64,000 nt of DNA from Astropecten irregularis (taxonomy: Eukaryota > Echinodermata > Asteroidea > Paxillosida > Astropectinidae). The position numbers and the translations under genes were made by a program. The notes beneath the pieces were generated by a model, which saw only the letters and a list, made by a program, of their open reading frames with translations, ran no database searches and was not told the origin of the DNA. Below are positions 62,601 to 64,000 of the stretch, piece by piece. How positions within the stretch are numbered: position 1 is the stretch's first letter; every line of letters begins with the position of its first letter. The stretch is from positions 6,944,001 to 7,008,000 of the forward strand of contig OZ020249.1 of assembly GCA_963971285.1 (NCBI GenBank), in the 5' to 3' direction.

Positions 62601-63722
62601 CGTGGGTGCGTGTGTGCGTGCATGTACACTACGTGTGTTAGACAACGTTTGTCTGACATCCGGGAATTTTGTGACGTCATTAGTGCGGAGCGCTATTGAA
62701 GTCATTTTCTGTTTTCTTCCCACATTTGATTTAATATTTGTTATCCATTCTCCCTATTAATAAGAAGGTCCCAAATATCTTACTCAGGCAGCCATGTACT
62801 TCAAAGCGAAGTCCAGCGTCATCCTTCCATTCCTCAGCATATATCCTGACATACTGGCCCTTTTCTGCATCCTTGAAAAACACCTGCGTCACGGTGTCTG
62901 AATCGGTATTTCCATAGAAGATCTAAACAATTGTATACACAAATCATAAGCTTAGATTACAAGTATCACAACCAAGCATGGGTATGGTTGCAATGCCTCC
63001 CTTCAAAGTATCATGGAAACCAATGCCGTATATAACATGATGAGAGTAATGATGGTCTTTTTCACACAAAAAACACATTGATATAAATTAATAAAAAGCT
63101 GTTCAATTAACAGTACTATCATACTTTAGTAGCATACCAAACAGAAATCTTCACAGATTTACCGAGAACTTACAGGAAATACAAATGGTGATGATAGAAA
63201 CATACAGTTTCGTCAAACCGATGACCCAAAACAATTTTGATCTTTTAAAGATAAAAAATAACAGCGAAAAGATTTTTAAATTACTATCCGCATTTTTCAC
63301 TGTTTTCTCAAAAAGTGGGCACAGTATGGGACTGAAAATTTCACAGATGACTGTTACTGTATCTGTCTTGATATTTTTGCCCATGAATCTGTATTTCTTT
63401 GACAAAAACCAAAGTATGATATTACCTTTATAGTCCAGCGAGAATTGAAACGATTTTTTTTGCACAAGCTATAAGAGCATAACTTATAATTAAGAAATTC
63501 AAGACAAAAATATTTATAAGAAAATTACTTTTGAAAAGTAAATTTAGGTAAAATACACAAACAAAATGTGAAGATTACCTCACTACCACGGTTATCGGTG
63601 GCCTTGGTCCAGCTGGTAAGGTCCTTACTCAAGTGAACTTGGAACTTGGTCAACCATCTTTCTTCACCATTACAACCTTGAATGCTGATTCCTGTCACTA
63701 GGGTAGGACTGCCTAAATCAAT
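25531..63722 (-). CDS. Sfp1-like multidomain secreted adhesive/clotting glycoprotein, 3' part of gene (27 exons)
   Basis: C-terminal 1713 residues of a giant extracellular protein; the 5' end is outside the window. Exons in coding order: 63579-63722, 62784-62922, 61910-62018, 60084-60237, 58316-58556, 57256-57288, 56673-56809, 54943-55110, 54330-54468, 52660-52779, 47442-47653, 45752-45859, 45176-45334, 43576-43723, 41625-41804, 38798-39000, 37953-38130, 36136-36728, 35138-35300, 33101-33309, 31301-31399, 29821-29976, 28846-29008, 27918-28091, 27442-27650, 26604-26781, 25531-26156. They sum to 5142 nt with unbroken frame and GT-AG introns. Domain order is F5/8C, basic region, F5/8C, EGF, [VWD-C8-TIL-SUEL lectin x2], EGF, [VWD-C8-TIL-SUEL lectin x2]. 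The same domain kinds occur in the sea-star footprint protein Sfp1, a structural component of adhesive secretions, and (without the lectins) in arthropod hemocytin/hemolectin. An adhesive role is inference; a coelomocyte clotting or egg-coat role is also possible. Confidence 0.9.
26358..26501. repeat. Family A repeat fragment
   Basis: Middle segment only (TTTTAAAAGATC through TTGACATTTTTGCCC), in the last intron of the Sfp1-like gene. Confidence 0.65.
26604..27650 (-). CDS. TIL domain 2 plus VWC/EGF-like tail
   Basis: Exons 27442-27650 and 26604-26781. The first has [11 protein letters not shown], then [12 protein letters not shown] and [13 protein letters not shown]. The second is exactly 178 nt, like its counterpart in copy 1, and starts [16 protein letters not shown] and ends [10 protein letters not shown] ... 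KCL. Confidence 0.92.
27046..27415. mobile_element. Fold-back element
   Basis: Arm GTAACATTTCACAAACCTCCCTTGAG pairs weakly with internal TTTCACAACCGTGAGAG; right end GGGGGCGTTGTGTGAAAAGG. GC-rich interior of mixed sequence. Confidence 0.4.
27747..27890. repeat. Family B repeat fragment
   Basis: Left part only, starting AAAGGTATAATACATGATTGG. Confidence 0.65.
27918..29008 (-). CDS. C8 domain 2
   Basis: Exons 28846-29008 and 27918-28091. Shows [20 protein letters not shown], then [20 protein letters not shown], and [12 protein letters not shown]. It is parallel to C8 1 exon for exon. The intron within it holds the 28143-28816 tandem array. Confidence 0.93.
28143..28816. repeat. Tandem array of 40/42-bp alternating units
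   Basis: Units of AACCATTCTTAACCATCTAT + AATCATTGGTAATCATTTAC alternate with a variant (AACCAGTTATTATCATTGGT + ATAATCATTTAC), giving a higher-order repeat in the middle. Lies in the C8 2 intron. Confidence 0.85.
29318..29425 (-). repeat. Degenerate tRNA-like repeat
   Basis: Diverged copy (GACTGGAGTGGGATTCAAAT) whose flank continues after the family-D insertion, at TATCTTTGTTCC. Confidence 0.6.
29426..29582. mobile_element. Family D TIR element with CRE
   Basis: TIRs AATAGCGCTCCGCACT-like. Internal TGACGTCA and GGATGTCAGACAAACATTG, mirrored as CAATGTTTGTCTGAGATC. It is inserted within a tRNA-like repeat. Confidence 0.75.
29821..33309 (-). CDS. VWD domain 2
   Basis: Exons 33101-33309, 31301-31399 and 29821-29976. 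Opens [20 protein letters not shown] and closes [16 protein letters not shown]. Exon sizes (209, 99, 156) parallel VWD 1 (212, 108, 159) with the same phases. GDPH is again intact, so both VWD units keep the potential self-cleavage site. Confidence 0.95.
30330..30697 (-). repeat. tRNA-derived SINE with (ATT)n tail
   Basis: Same SINE, minus strand, nearly full length: TGTGGCCTAGTGGTCTGG head and GGGTTCGAATCC B-box, ending AGCGCTTTGATCTTCTTGG then an (ATT)n tail. The tail half resembles the 39923-40000 fragment. Confidence 0.8.
30949..31208. mobile_element. Family H palindromic element, second copy
   Basis: Same arms (CCATTACTGCAGTGTCCCTG ... CAGGGACACTGCAGTAATGG) and centre (CTGCAGGGTGTACG). 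Confidence 0.7.
31512..31866. repeat. Family A TIR repeat
   Basis: Full-length copy with both TIRs, in the intron between exons 20 and 21 of the Sfp1-like gene's list (33101 and 31399). Confidence 0.8.
31901..32072. mobile_element. Family D TIR element with CRE
   Basis: Full copy with AATAGCGCTCCGCACT ends and an internal TGACGTCA, adjacent to a family-A repeat. Confidence 0.8.
32144..32453. mobile_element. Fold-back element, GGGCCCAATTT ends (second copy)
   Basis: Arms GGGCCCAATTTCATGGAATCC ... inverse, interior GCTTACGG/CCGTAAGC-like. Confidence 0.75.
32657..33017. repeat. Family B TIR repeat
   Basis: Full-length copy in the opposite orientation, with TIRs CTACAGTACAGGATTGGTAA and ACCAATCATGTATTGTACCTTT. 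Confidence 0.75.
33381..34085 (-). repeat. tRNA-derived SINE split by a later insertion
   Basis: Same SINE in two pieces (33381-33573 and 33970-34085), interrupted by a 396-bp TIR element. Confidence 0.8.
33574..33969. mobile_element. TIR element inserted in a SINE, with 8-bp duplication
   Basis: Flanked by CCAAGGAC and CCAAGGAT, a probable 8-bp target duplication with one change. The ends carry GGTGTCGAT in inverse orientation. The interior has poly-G/poly-C-rich arms (GGGGGGATATATCCCCCCAA). The 396-bp insert has no coding capacity. Confidence 0.75.
34267..34527. mobile_element. Fold-back element, AAGGTGCGTTC ends
   Basis: Arms AAGGTGCGTTCAAGTAGG ... GCTACTCGAACGCACCTT. Interior GGTCACCTAGG pairs with GGGTGACGTGACC. 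Confidence 0.75.
34842..35110. repeat. Dispersed repeat, pair with 58927-59172
   Basis: Shared TTCTTGACAGACGGCGTGACC, CATTGCTTGTGTTGTTT, TGCCTGGCTTTGA and CTGTGACGTTG. Of unknown type. Abuts the EGF 2 exon. Confidence 0.65.
35138..35300 (-). CDS. Lectin 2 end plus EGF-like domain 2
   Basis: A 163-nt exon. VNFRC finishes the second lectin domain, then [12 protein letters not shown] and [14 protein letters not shown] form a complete EGF-like domain. This EGF sits before VWD 2 exactly as EGF 1 sits before VWD 1. Acceptor TTCTAG, donor GTATTG. Confidence 0.92.
36136..36728 (-). CDS. Galactose-binding (SUEL-type) lectin domains 1 and 2
   Basis: One 593-nt exon with two tandem domains. Cysteine landmarks: [13 protein letters not shown] ... 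[12 protein letters not shown] ... YVRYQC, then [11 protein letters not shown] ... [12 protein letters not shown] ... CPDVQKFLQ, completed by VNFRC in the next exon. The YGR and DPC tripeptides seen in many rhamnose-binding lectins are not intact, so sugar specificity cannot be assumed. The acceptor runs through a 12-base polypyrimidine tract. Confidence 0.93.
36990..37690. mobile_element. Long fold-back with near-perfect palindrome
   Basis: A near-perfect palindrome at about 37028-37145 (centre GAGGCGCAGCCGAGG, arms including GATCCCCTGCGCGTTCTATT) lies in the first quarter. GGGGTGTTATAAAA at the right end is the inverse of TTTTATAACACCCC at about 37173, so two fold-backs share a border. Confidence 0.65.
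37953..39000 (-). CDS. TIL domain 1 plus VWC/EGF-like tail
   Basis: Exons 38798-39000 and 37953-38130. The first encodes [19 protein letters not shown] and ends [11 protein letters not shown] (trypsin-inhibitor-like, cysteine-rich). The second starts [16 protein letters not shown] and ends [15 protein letters not shown]. The donor of the first (AGG|GTCTGT) is weaker than the others, but the frame and the match to the second copy support it. Confidence 0.9.
38233..38366. mobile_element. Family D TIR element, shorter copy
   Basis: Ends AATAGCGCTCCGCACT and AGTGCAGAGCGCTATT. The CRE end is altered and the interior is shorter. Confidence 0.75.
38395..38758. repeat. Family A TIR repeat
   Basis: Full-length copy ending 39 bp from the TIL 1 exon. 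Confidence 0.8.
39229..39532. mobile_element. Fold-back element, AGGTGCGGTTCTA ends
   Basis: Left GCGGTTCTACGGGGGGGCTA and right TCTAGAACCGCGCC. C-rich and G-rich subterminal blocks (CCCCCCAAAAA) are repeated four times. Confidence 0.65.
39923..40000. repeat. (AAT)n microsatellite with SINE-tail fragment
   Basis: (AAT) repeats followed by TTTATATAGCGCATTTTCC and CAAATGCGCTGAATACA, a tail motif like that of the SINE at 30330. Confidence 0.6.
40625..41417. repeat. 37-bp tandem array, each unit with TGACTCA
   Basis: About 21 units of 37 bp, such as TCTTGACCTAATGACTCAAC followed by TCAACTCGACTCGACAG. About 18 contain an exact TGACTCA. In the intron between C8 1 and TIL 1. Confidence 0.9.
41625..43723 (-). 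CDS. C8 domain 1
   Basis: Exons 43576-43723 and 41625-41804. Contains [14 protein letters not shown] before the domain, then the eight-cysteine pattern through [15 protein letters not shown] and [11 protein letters not shown]. Always paired with VWD and TIL in mucin, VWF and zonadhesin-like proteins, as here. The intron between its last exon and TIL contains the 37-bp tandem array. Confidence 0.93.
42482..43053 (-). mobile_element. P-element-like fragment with THAP-like coding remnant
   Basis: Bounded by AATGGGAGACTTTT and its inverse, the same ends as the family-C MITEs. On the minus strand it reads [20 protein letters not shown] followed by in-frame stops, resembling the N-terminus of a THAP zinc finger (M-P-x-x-C-x-V-x-x-C with FPK). 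THAP domains begin P-element-type transposases. Internally deleted and not functional. Confidence 0.6.
43150..43540. mobile_element. Fold-back element, CCTGTCCACACTGGAC ends
   Basis: Left TTAAGCCCTGTCCACACTGG, right AGTCCAGTGTGGACAGGGAT, with CCGCACTGGACTTTT repeated inside. Ends 36 bp from a C8 exon. Confidence 0.7.
43881..44238. repeat. Family B TIR repeat
   Basis: Full-length copy ending ACCAATCCTATACAGTACCTTT. Confidence 0.75.
44303..44517. repeat. Inverted pair of tRNA-like repeats, short loop
   Basis: Same arrangement with a loop of about ten bases between the two AGGGCTGGATGGCTCAGTTG units. Arms of about 100 bp, almost perfectly paired. Confidence 0.8.
45176..47653 (-). CDS. VWD domain 1
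   Basis: Exons 47442-47653, 45752-45859 and 45176-45334. Begins [15 protein letters not shown], the usual VWD opening, and ends [16 protein letters not shown], the usual VWD close with the CGN calcium-site motif. GDPH is the sequence at which several VWD proteins self-cleave between Asp and Pro. The unit supports disulphide-linked multimers in the family. Confidence 0.95.
46303..46382 (-). repeat. tRNA-Thr-like repeat
   Basis: Minus strand: GGCTAGCTAGATGGCCTAGC ... GTGGGTTCGAATCCCAC. The T arm is perfect. The anticodon region CTAGTAA resembles tRNA-Thr(AGT), but the stem has an extra base, so it is a tRNA-derived repeat. Confidence 0.55.
46953..47425. mobile_element. Family E fold-back element, second copy
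   Basis: Same element in the opposite orientation. Its right end (TTTTAATATAGCTCTATGG) lies 17 bp from the VWD 1 exon. Confidence 0.75.
47790..48535. repeat. Degenerate tandem array of about 75 bp units
   Basis: Units with AATGTAACCGATATTTCTGG, CATTTCCCCGTTATTACCAT and CCGATATTACCCCTTTTACC. Subterminal part of the 4.7-kb element. Confidence 0.8.
48833..49131. repeat. Fold-back inside the 4.7-kb element
   Basis: Arms GCTTGACACCATGGTGAATT ... AATTCACCATGGGGTCAAGC, with further pairing through CATCTGACCTCCCAAG and GTTGAACAAAAG. Confidence 0.75.
49222..49385. repeat. Family B repeat fragment inside the 4.7-kb element
   Basis: Half copy (GGTACAGTACAGGATTGGTAAC onward) interrupted at a CT-microsatellite. 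A matching remainder lies at about 50085-50170. Confidence 0.6.
51250..52180. repeat. Tandem array of about 165 bp units
   Basis: Five to six copies, each with GTTATAACCCATTTCAACC, CATCACCCTGTTGTTACTCG and CAACAAGGTAATAACAGTAA. Subterminal part of the 4.7-kb element. Confidence 0.85.
52660..52779 (-). CDS. EGF-like domain 1
   Basis: One 120-nt exon with [14 protein letters not shown] and then [14 protein letters not shown], six cysteines in EGF spacing. It lacks the Asp/Asn pattern of a clear calcium-binding EGF. Phase 1 at both ends, the usual phase of shuffled extracellular modules. The next coding exon is 5 kb away across a transposon-filled intron. Confidence 0.93.
52883..53185. repeat. 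Family B repeat
   Basis: Nearly complete copy upstream of the eroded family-A copy at 53185-53456. Confidence 0.7.
53459..53797. repeat. Family A TIR repeat
   Basis: Copy with both TIRs. It is directly preceded by a second eroded copy at about 53185-53456. Confidence 0.75.
54033..54311. repeat. Family J fold-back with GGAGCC hexamer arrays
   Basis: Ends GGCTCTTTTCCAAAC and GTTTGGAAATGGG, core AGCCTCTATTTTGATAAAC. The right end lies 19 bp from an F5/8C exon. Confidence 0.75.
54330..56809 (-). CDS. F5/8 type C (discoidin) domain 2, complete
   Basis: Exons 56673-56809, 54943-55110 and 54330-54468. Opens with [18 protein letters not shown], the classic discoidin start; the middle has [19 protein letters not shown]; it closes [11 protein letters not shown] and LELLGCS. 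The last exon is 139 nt in both discoidin domains, and both leave in phase 1, showing a shared origin. Expected to bind sugars or phospholipid surfaces. Confidence 0.93.
54570..54770. repeat. Family A repeat fragment
   Basis: Left half of family A (CATACTTTGGTTTTTGTC, CAAGACAGATACAGCAACAG), truncated to the right. Confidence 0.6.
55203..55722. mobile_element. Fold-back element, GGCCGTGTCCGAAAT ends
   Basis: Arms CAGGCCGTGTCCGAAATG ... ATTTCGGACACGGCCT, with TAGAGCTACGGCTA-type subterminal repeats. In the intron upstream of an F5/8C exon. Confidence 0.75.
56313..56457. mobile_element. Family C fold-back MITE (P-like TIRs)
   Basis: Same palindrome, 145 bp, in an intron of the Sfp1-like gene. 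Confidence 0.8.
56860..57235. repeat. Short tandem array with CCAAT boxes
   Basis: About a dozen degenerate units of AATCCCCATCATCTGATTGG + TTAATCTCATTT (30-36 bp). Each carries ATTGG, the inverse of CCAAT. It occupies nearly all of the intron between exons 57256 and 56809. Confidence 0.8.
57256..62018 (-). CDS. Strongly basic unassigned region between the two F5/8C domains
   Basis: Exons 61910-62018, 60084-60237, 58316-58556 and 57256-57288, about 178 residues. It begins [20 protein letters not shown] and has a possible disulphide pair (VCD and TCN) in the first exon. The middle two exons have about 35 Lys/Arg against about 8 Asp/Glu by my count, with clusters such as [12 protein letters not shown] and KMKRYKKRK. 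Blocks such as [28 protein letters not shown] and [15 protein letters not shown] suggest a beta-sandwich. I do not recognise a named family. All four exons join in phase with the flanking F5/8C exons, so it is not a spurious ORF. Confidence 0.85.
57388..57905 (+). mobile_element. P-element-like fragment, second copy
   Basis: Homologous to 42482-43053 in the opposite orientation: ATTGGAGACTTTTGACTATA at the end, then [20 protein letters not shown] at about 57537. The right end is eroded. Non-functional remnant. Confidence 0.55.
57951..58280. repeat. Family B TIR repeat
   Basis: Full-length copy with both TIRs, ending 36 bp from the exon at 58316. Confidence 0.75.
58927..59172. repeat. Dispersed repeat, pair with 34842-35110
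   Basis: Second copy in the same orientation, same landmarks. Confidence 0.65.
59322..59690. repeat. Family J element with GAGCCT hexamer array
   Basis: Left end CCCTTTTCCAAACAATTGG, core TTCAAAATAGAGTGTCTACC, and a (GAGCCT)n arm at 59514-59690. Confidence 0.7.
60271..60924. mobile_element. Large fold-back, ACAGTGTGTCCCCC ends
   Basis: Ends ACAGTGTGTCCCCCAAATAA ... and inverse. Arms pair over several hundred bases (CCATTCATGCATCGCCGAGC with GCTCGGTGATGCATGAATGG). Interrupted by a family-D element. The end sequence also occurs at 26505-26536. Confidence 0.75.
60427..60587. mobile_element. Family D TIR element nested in a larger fold-back
   Basis: Full copy, opposite orientation, interrupting the left arm region of the fold-back at 60271-60924. 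Confidence 0.75.
61036..61303. mobile_element. Fold-back element, TGCGCGGTATTTTTG ends
   Basis: Arms ATGCGCGGTATTTTTGAACGC ... GCGTTCAAAAATACCGCGCAT, interior TTACTTCCGGGGGTAC / GACCCCCGGAAGTAA. Confidence 0.75.
61310..61447. mobile_element. Family C fold-back MITE (P-like TIRs)
   Basis: Same palindrome, 138 bp. It sits directly beside another fold-back element (61036-61303). Confidence 0.8.
61592..61866. repeat. Family B repeat, shortened
   Basis: Copy lacking part of the left interior; its right end is ACCAATCCTGTG. Confidence 0.65.
62304..62477. mobile_element. Family D TIR element
   Basis: Copy with AATAGCGCTCCGCACT left end and AGTGCAGAGTGCTATT right end. Confidence 0.75.
62536..62697. 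mobile_element. Family D TIR element
   Basis: Full copy only about 60 bp from the previous one and in the opposite orientation; both TIRs and TGACGTCA are intact. Confidence 0.8.
62784..63722 (-). CDS. F5/8 type C (discoidin) domain 1, C-terminal two exons
   Basis: Exons 63579-63722 (48 codons, phase 0) and 62784-62922 (139 nt). They show [17 protein letters not shown], then [22 protein letters not shown] and the closing FEVHGCL, the strand order of a coagulation factor 5/8 type C fold, which binds glycans or membranes. The N-terminal part of the domain lies beyond the window. The cysteine that normally closes the domain is present. Confidence 0.92.
63115..63432. repeat. Family A TIR repeat, slightly shortened
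   Basis: Copy with a degenerate left TIR and a good right TIR, in the intron between the two exons of F5/8C 1. Confidence 0.75.
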
Positions 63723-64000
63723 CTATTTAGACCAACAACAAAAAAAGGACGTCTGCTCAAATCTTGGTGTAAAAGAGCCATGATCATTGTTGATTGTTGA
63801 TATACAGAAATATGGAGTCAGGTCTCAAATTTCCCAAAATGTAAGTTCATGCGACCGAAATGTTGTATGGCAGACAATGTGATTTAAGAAATTACGACAA
63901 AAAATCATATTCTGCATTATGGACCACGAAATTTGCATTATTTATGCTTATAAGCCTGAGATATATGCAATTATATTACAGAAAAGAGAAGAGTTAACAT

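Overview
This is eukaryotic (animal) DNA. Genes are split into many short exons with GT-AG introns, and the introns and intergenic DNA are packed with fold-back (MITE-like) repeats, tRNA-derived SINEs and tandem arrays. The domain mix of the larger gene (VWD-C8-TIL, galactose-binding/SUEL lectin, F5/8 type C and EGF in one secreted protein) points to a marine deuterostome, most likely an echinoderm and possibly a sea star. That is inferred from the gene, not proven. One 200-base run of N (1595-1794) is an assembly gap.

Two protein-coding genes are supported, both on the minus strand and lying head to tail. (1) 4048-18500 is a complete 14-exon gene for a mitochondrial UbiB/ABC1-family atypical kinase, orthologous in appearance to ADCK5. 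All junctions keep frame and give 606 residues with every family motif present. (2) 25531-63722 is the 3' part (27 exons, 1713 residues plus stop) of a very large secreted multidomain glycoprotein whose 5' end lies beyond base 64000. Domain order in the window is F5/8C, a strongly basic unassigned region, F5/8C, EGF, VWD-C8-TIL, two galactose-binding lectins, EGF, VWD-C8-TIL, two galactose-binding lectins, stop. It most resembles sea-star footprint (adhesive) protein Sfp1 and, more distantly, hemocytin/hemolectin. The second half is an exon-by-exon duplicate of the first.

Layout: 1-4047, repeats and a gap with no gene; 4048-18517, ADCK5-like gene, then its probable promoter to about 18760; 18761-25530, intergenic DNA with nested direct and inverted duplications; 25531-64000, Sfp1-like gene, whose introns hold most repeats. 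The largest intron insert is a 4.7-kb element bounded by inverted repeats at 47780-52446. At least a dozen repeat families recur. They include two abundant related TIR families (A and B), a family with a full CRE in its end (D), a P-element-like THAP-bearing element with matching MITEs (C), fold-back elements carrying GAGCCN hexamer arrays (J), and a 60-bp tandem array with a hammerhead-like hairpin.

All exon boundaries were placed by eye from splice consensus, unbroken reading frame and family knowledge. No alignment or search was run. No operon logic applies, and the two genes have no evident functional link.
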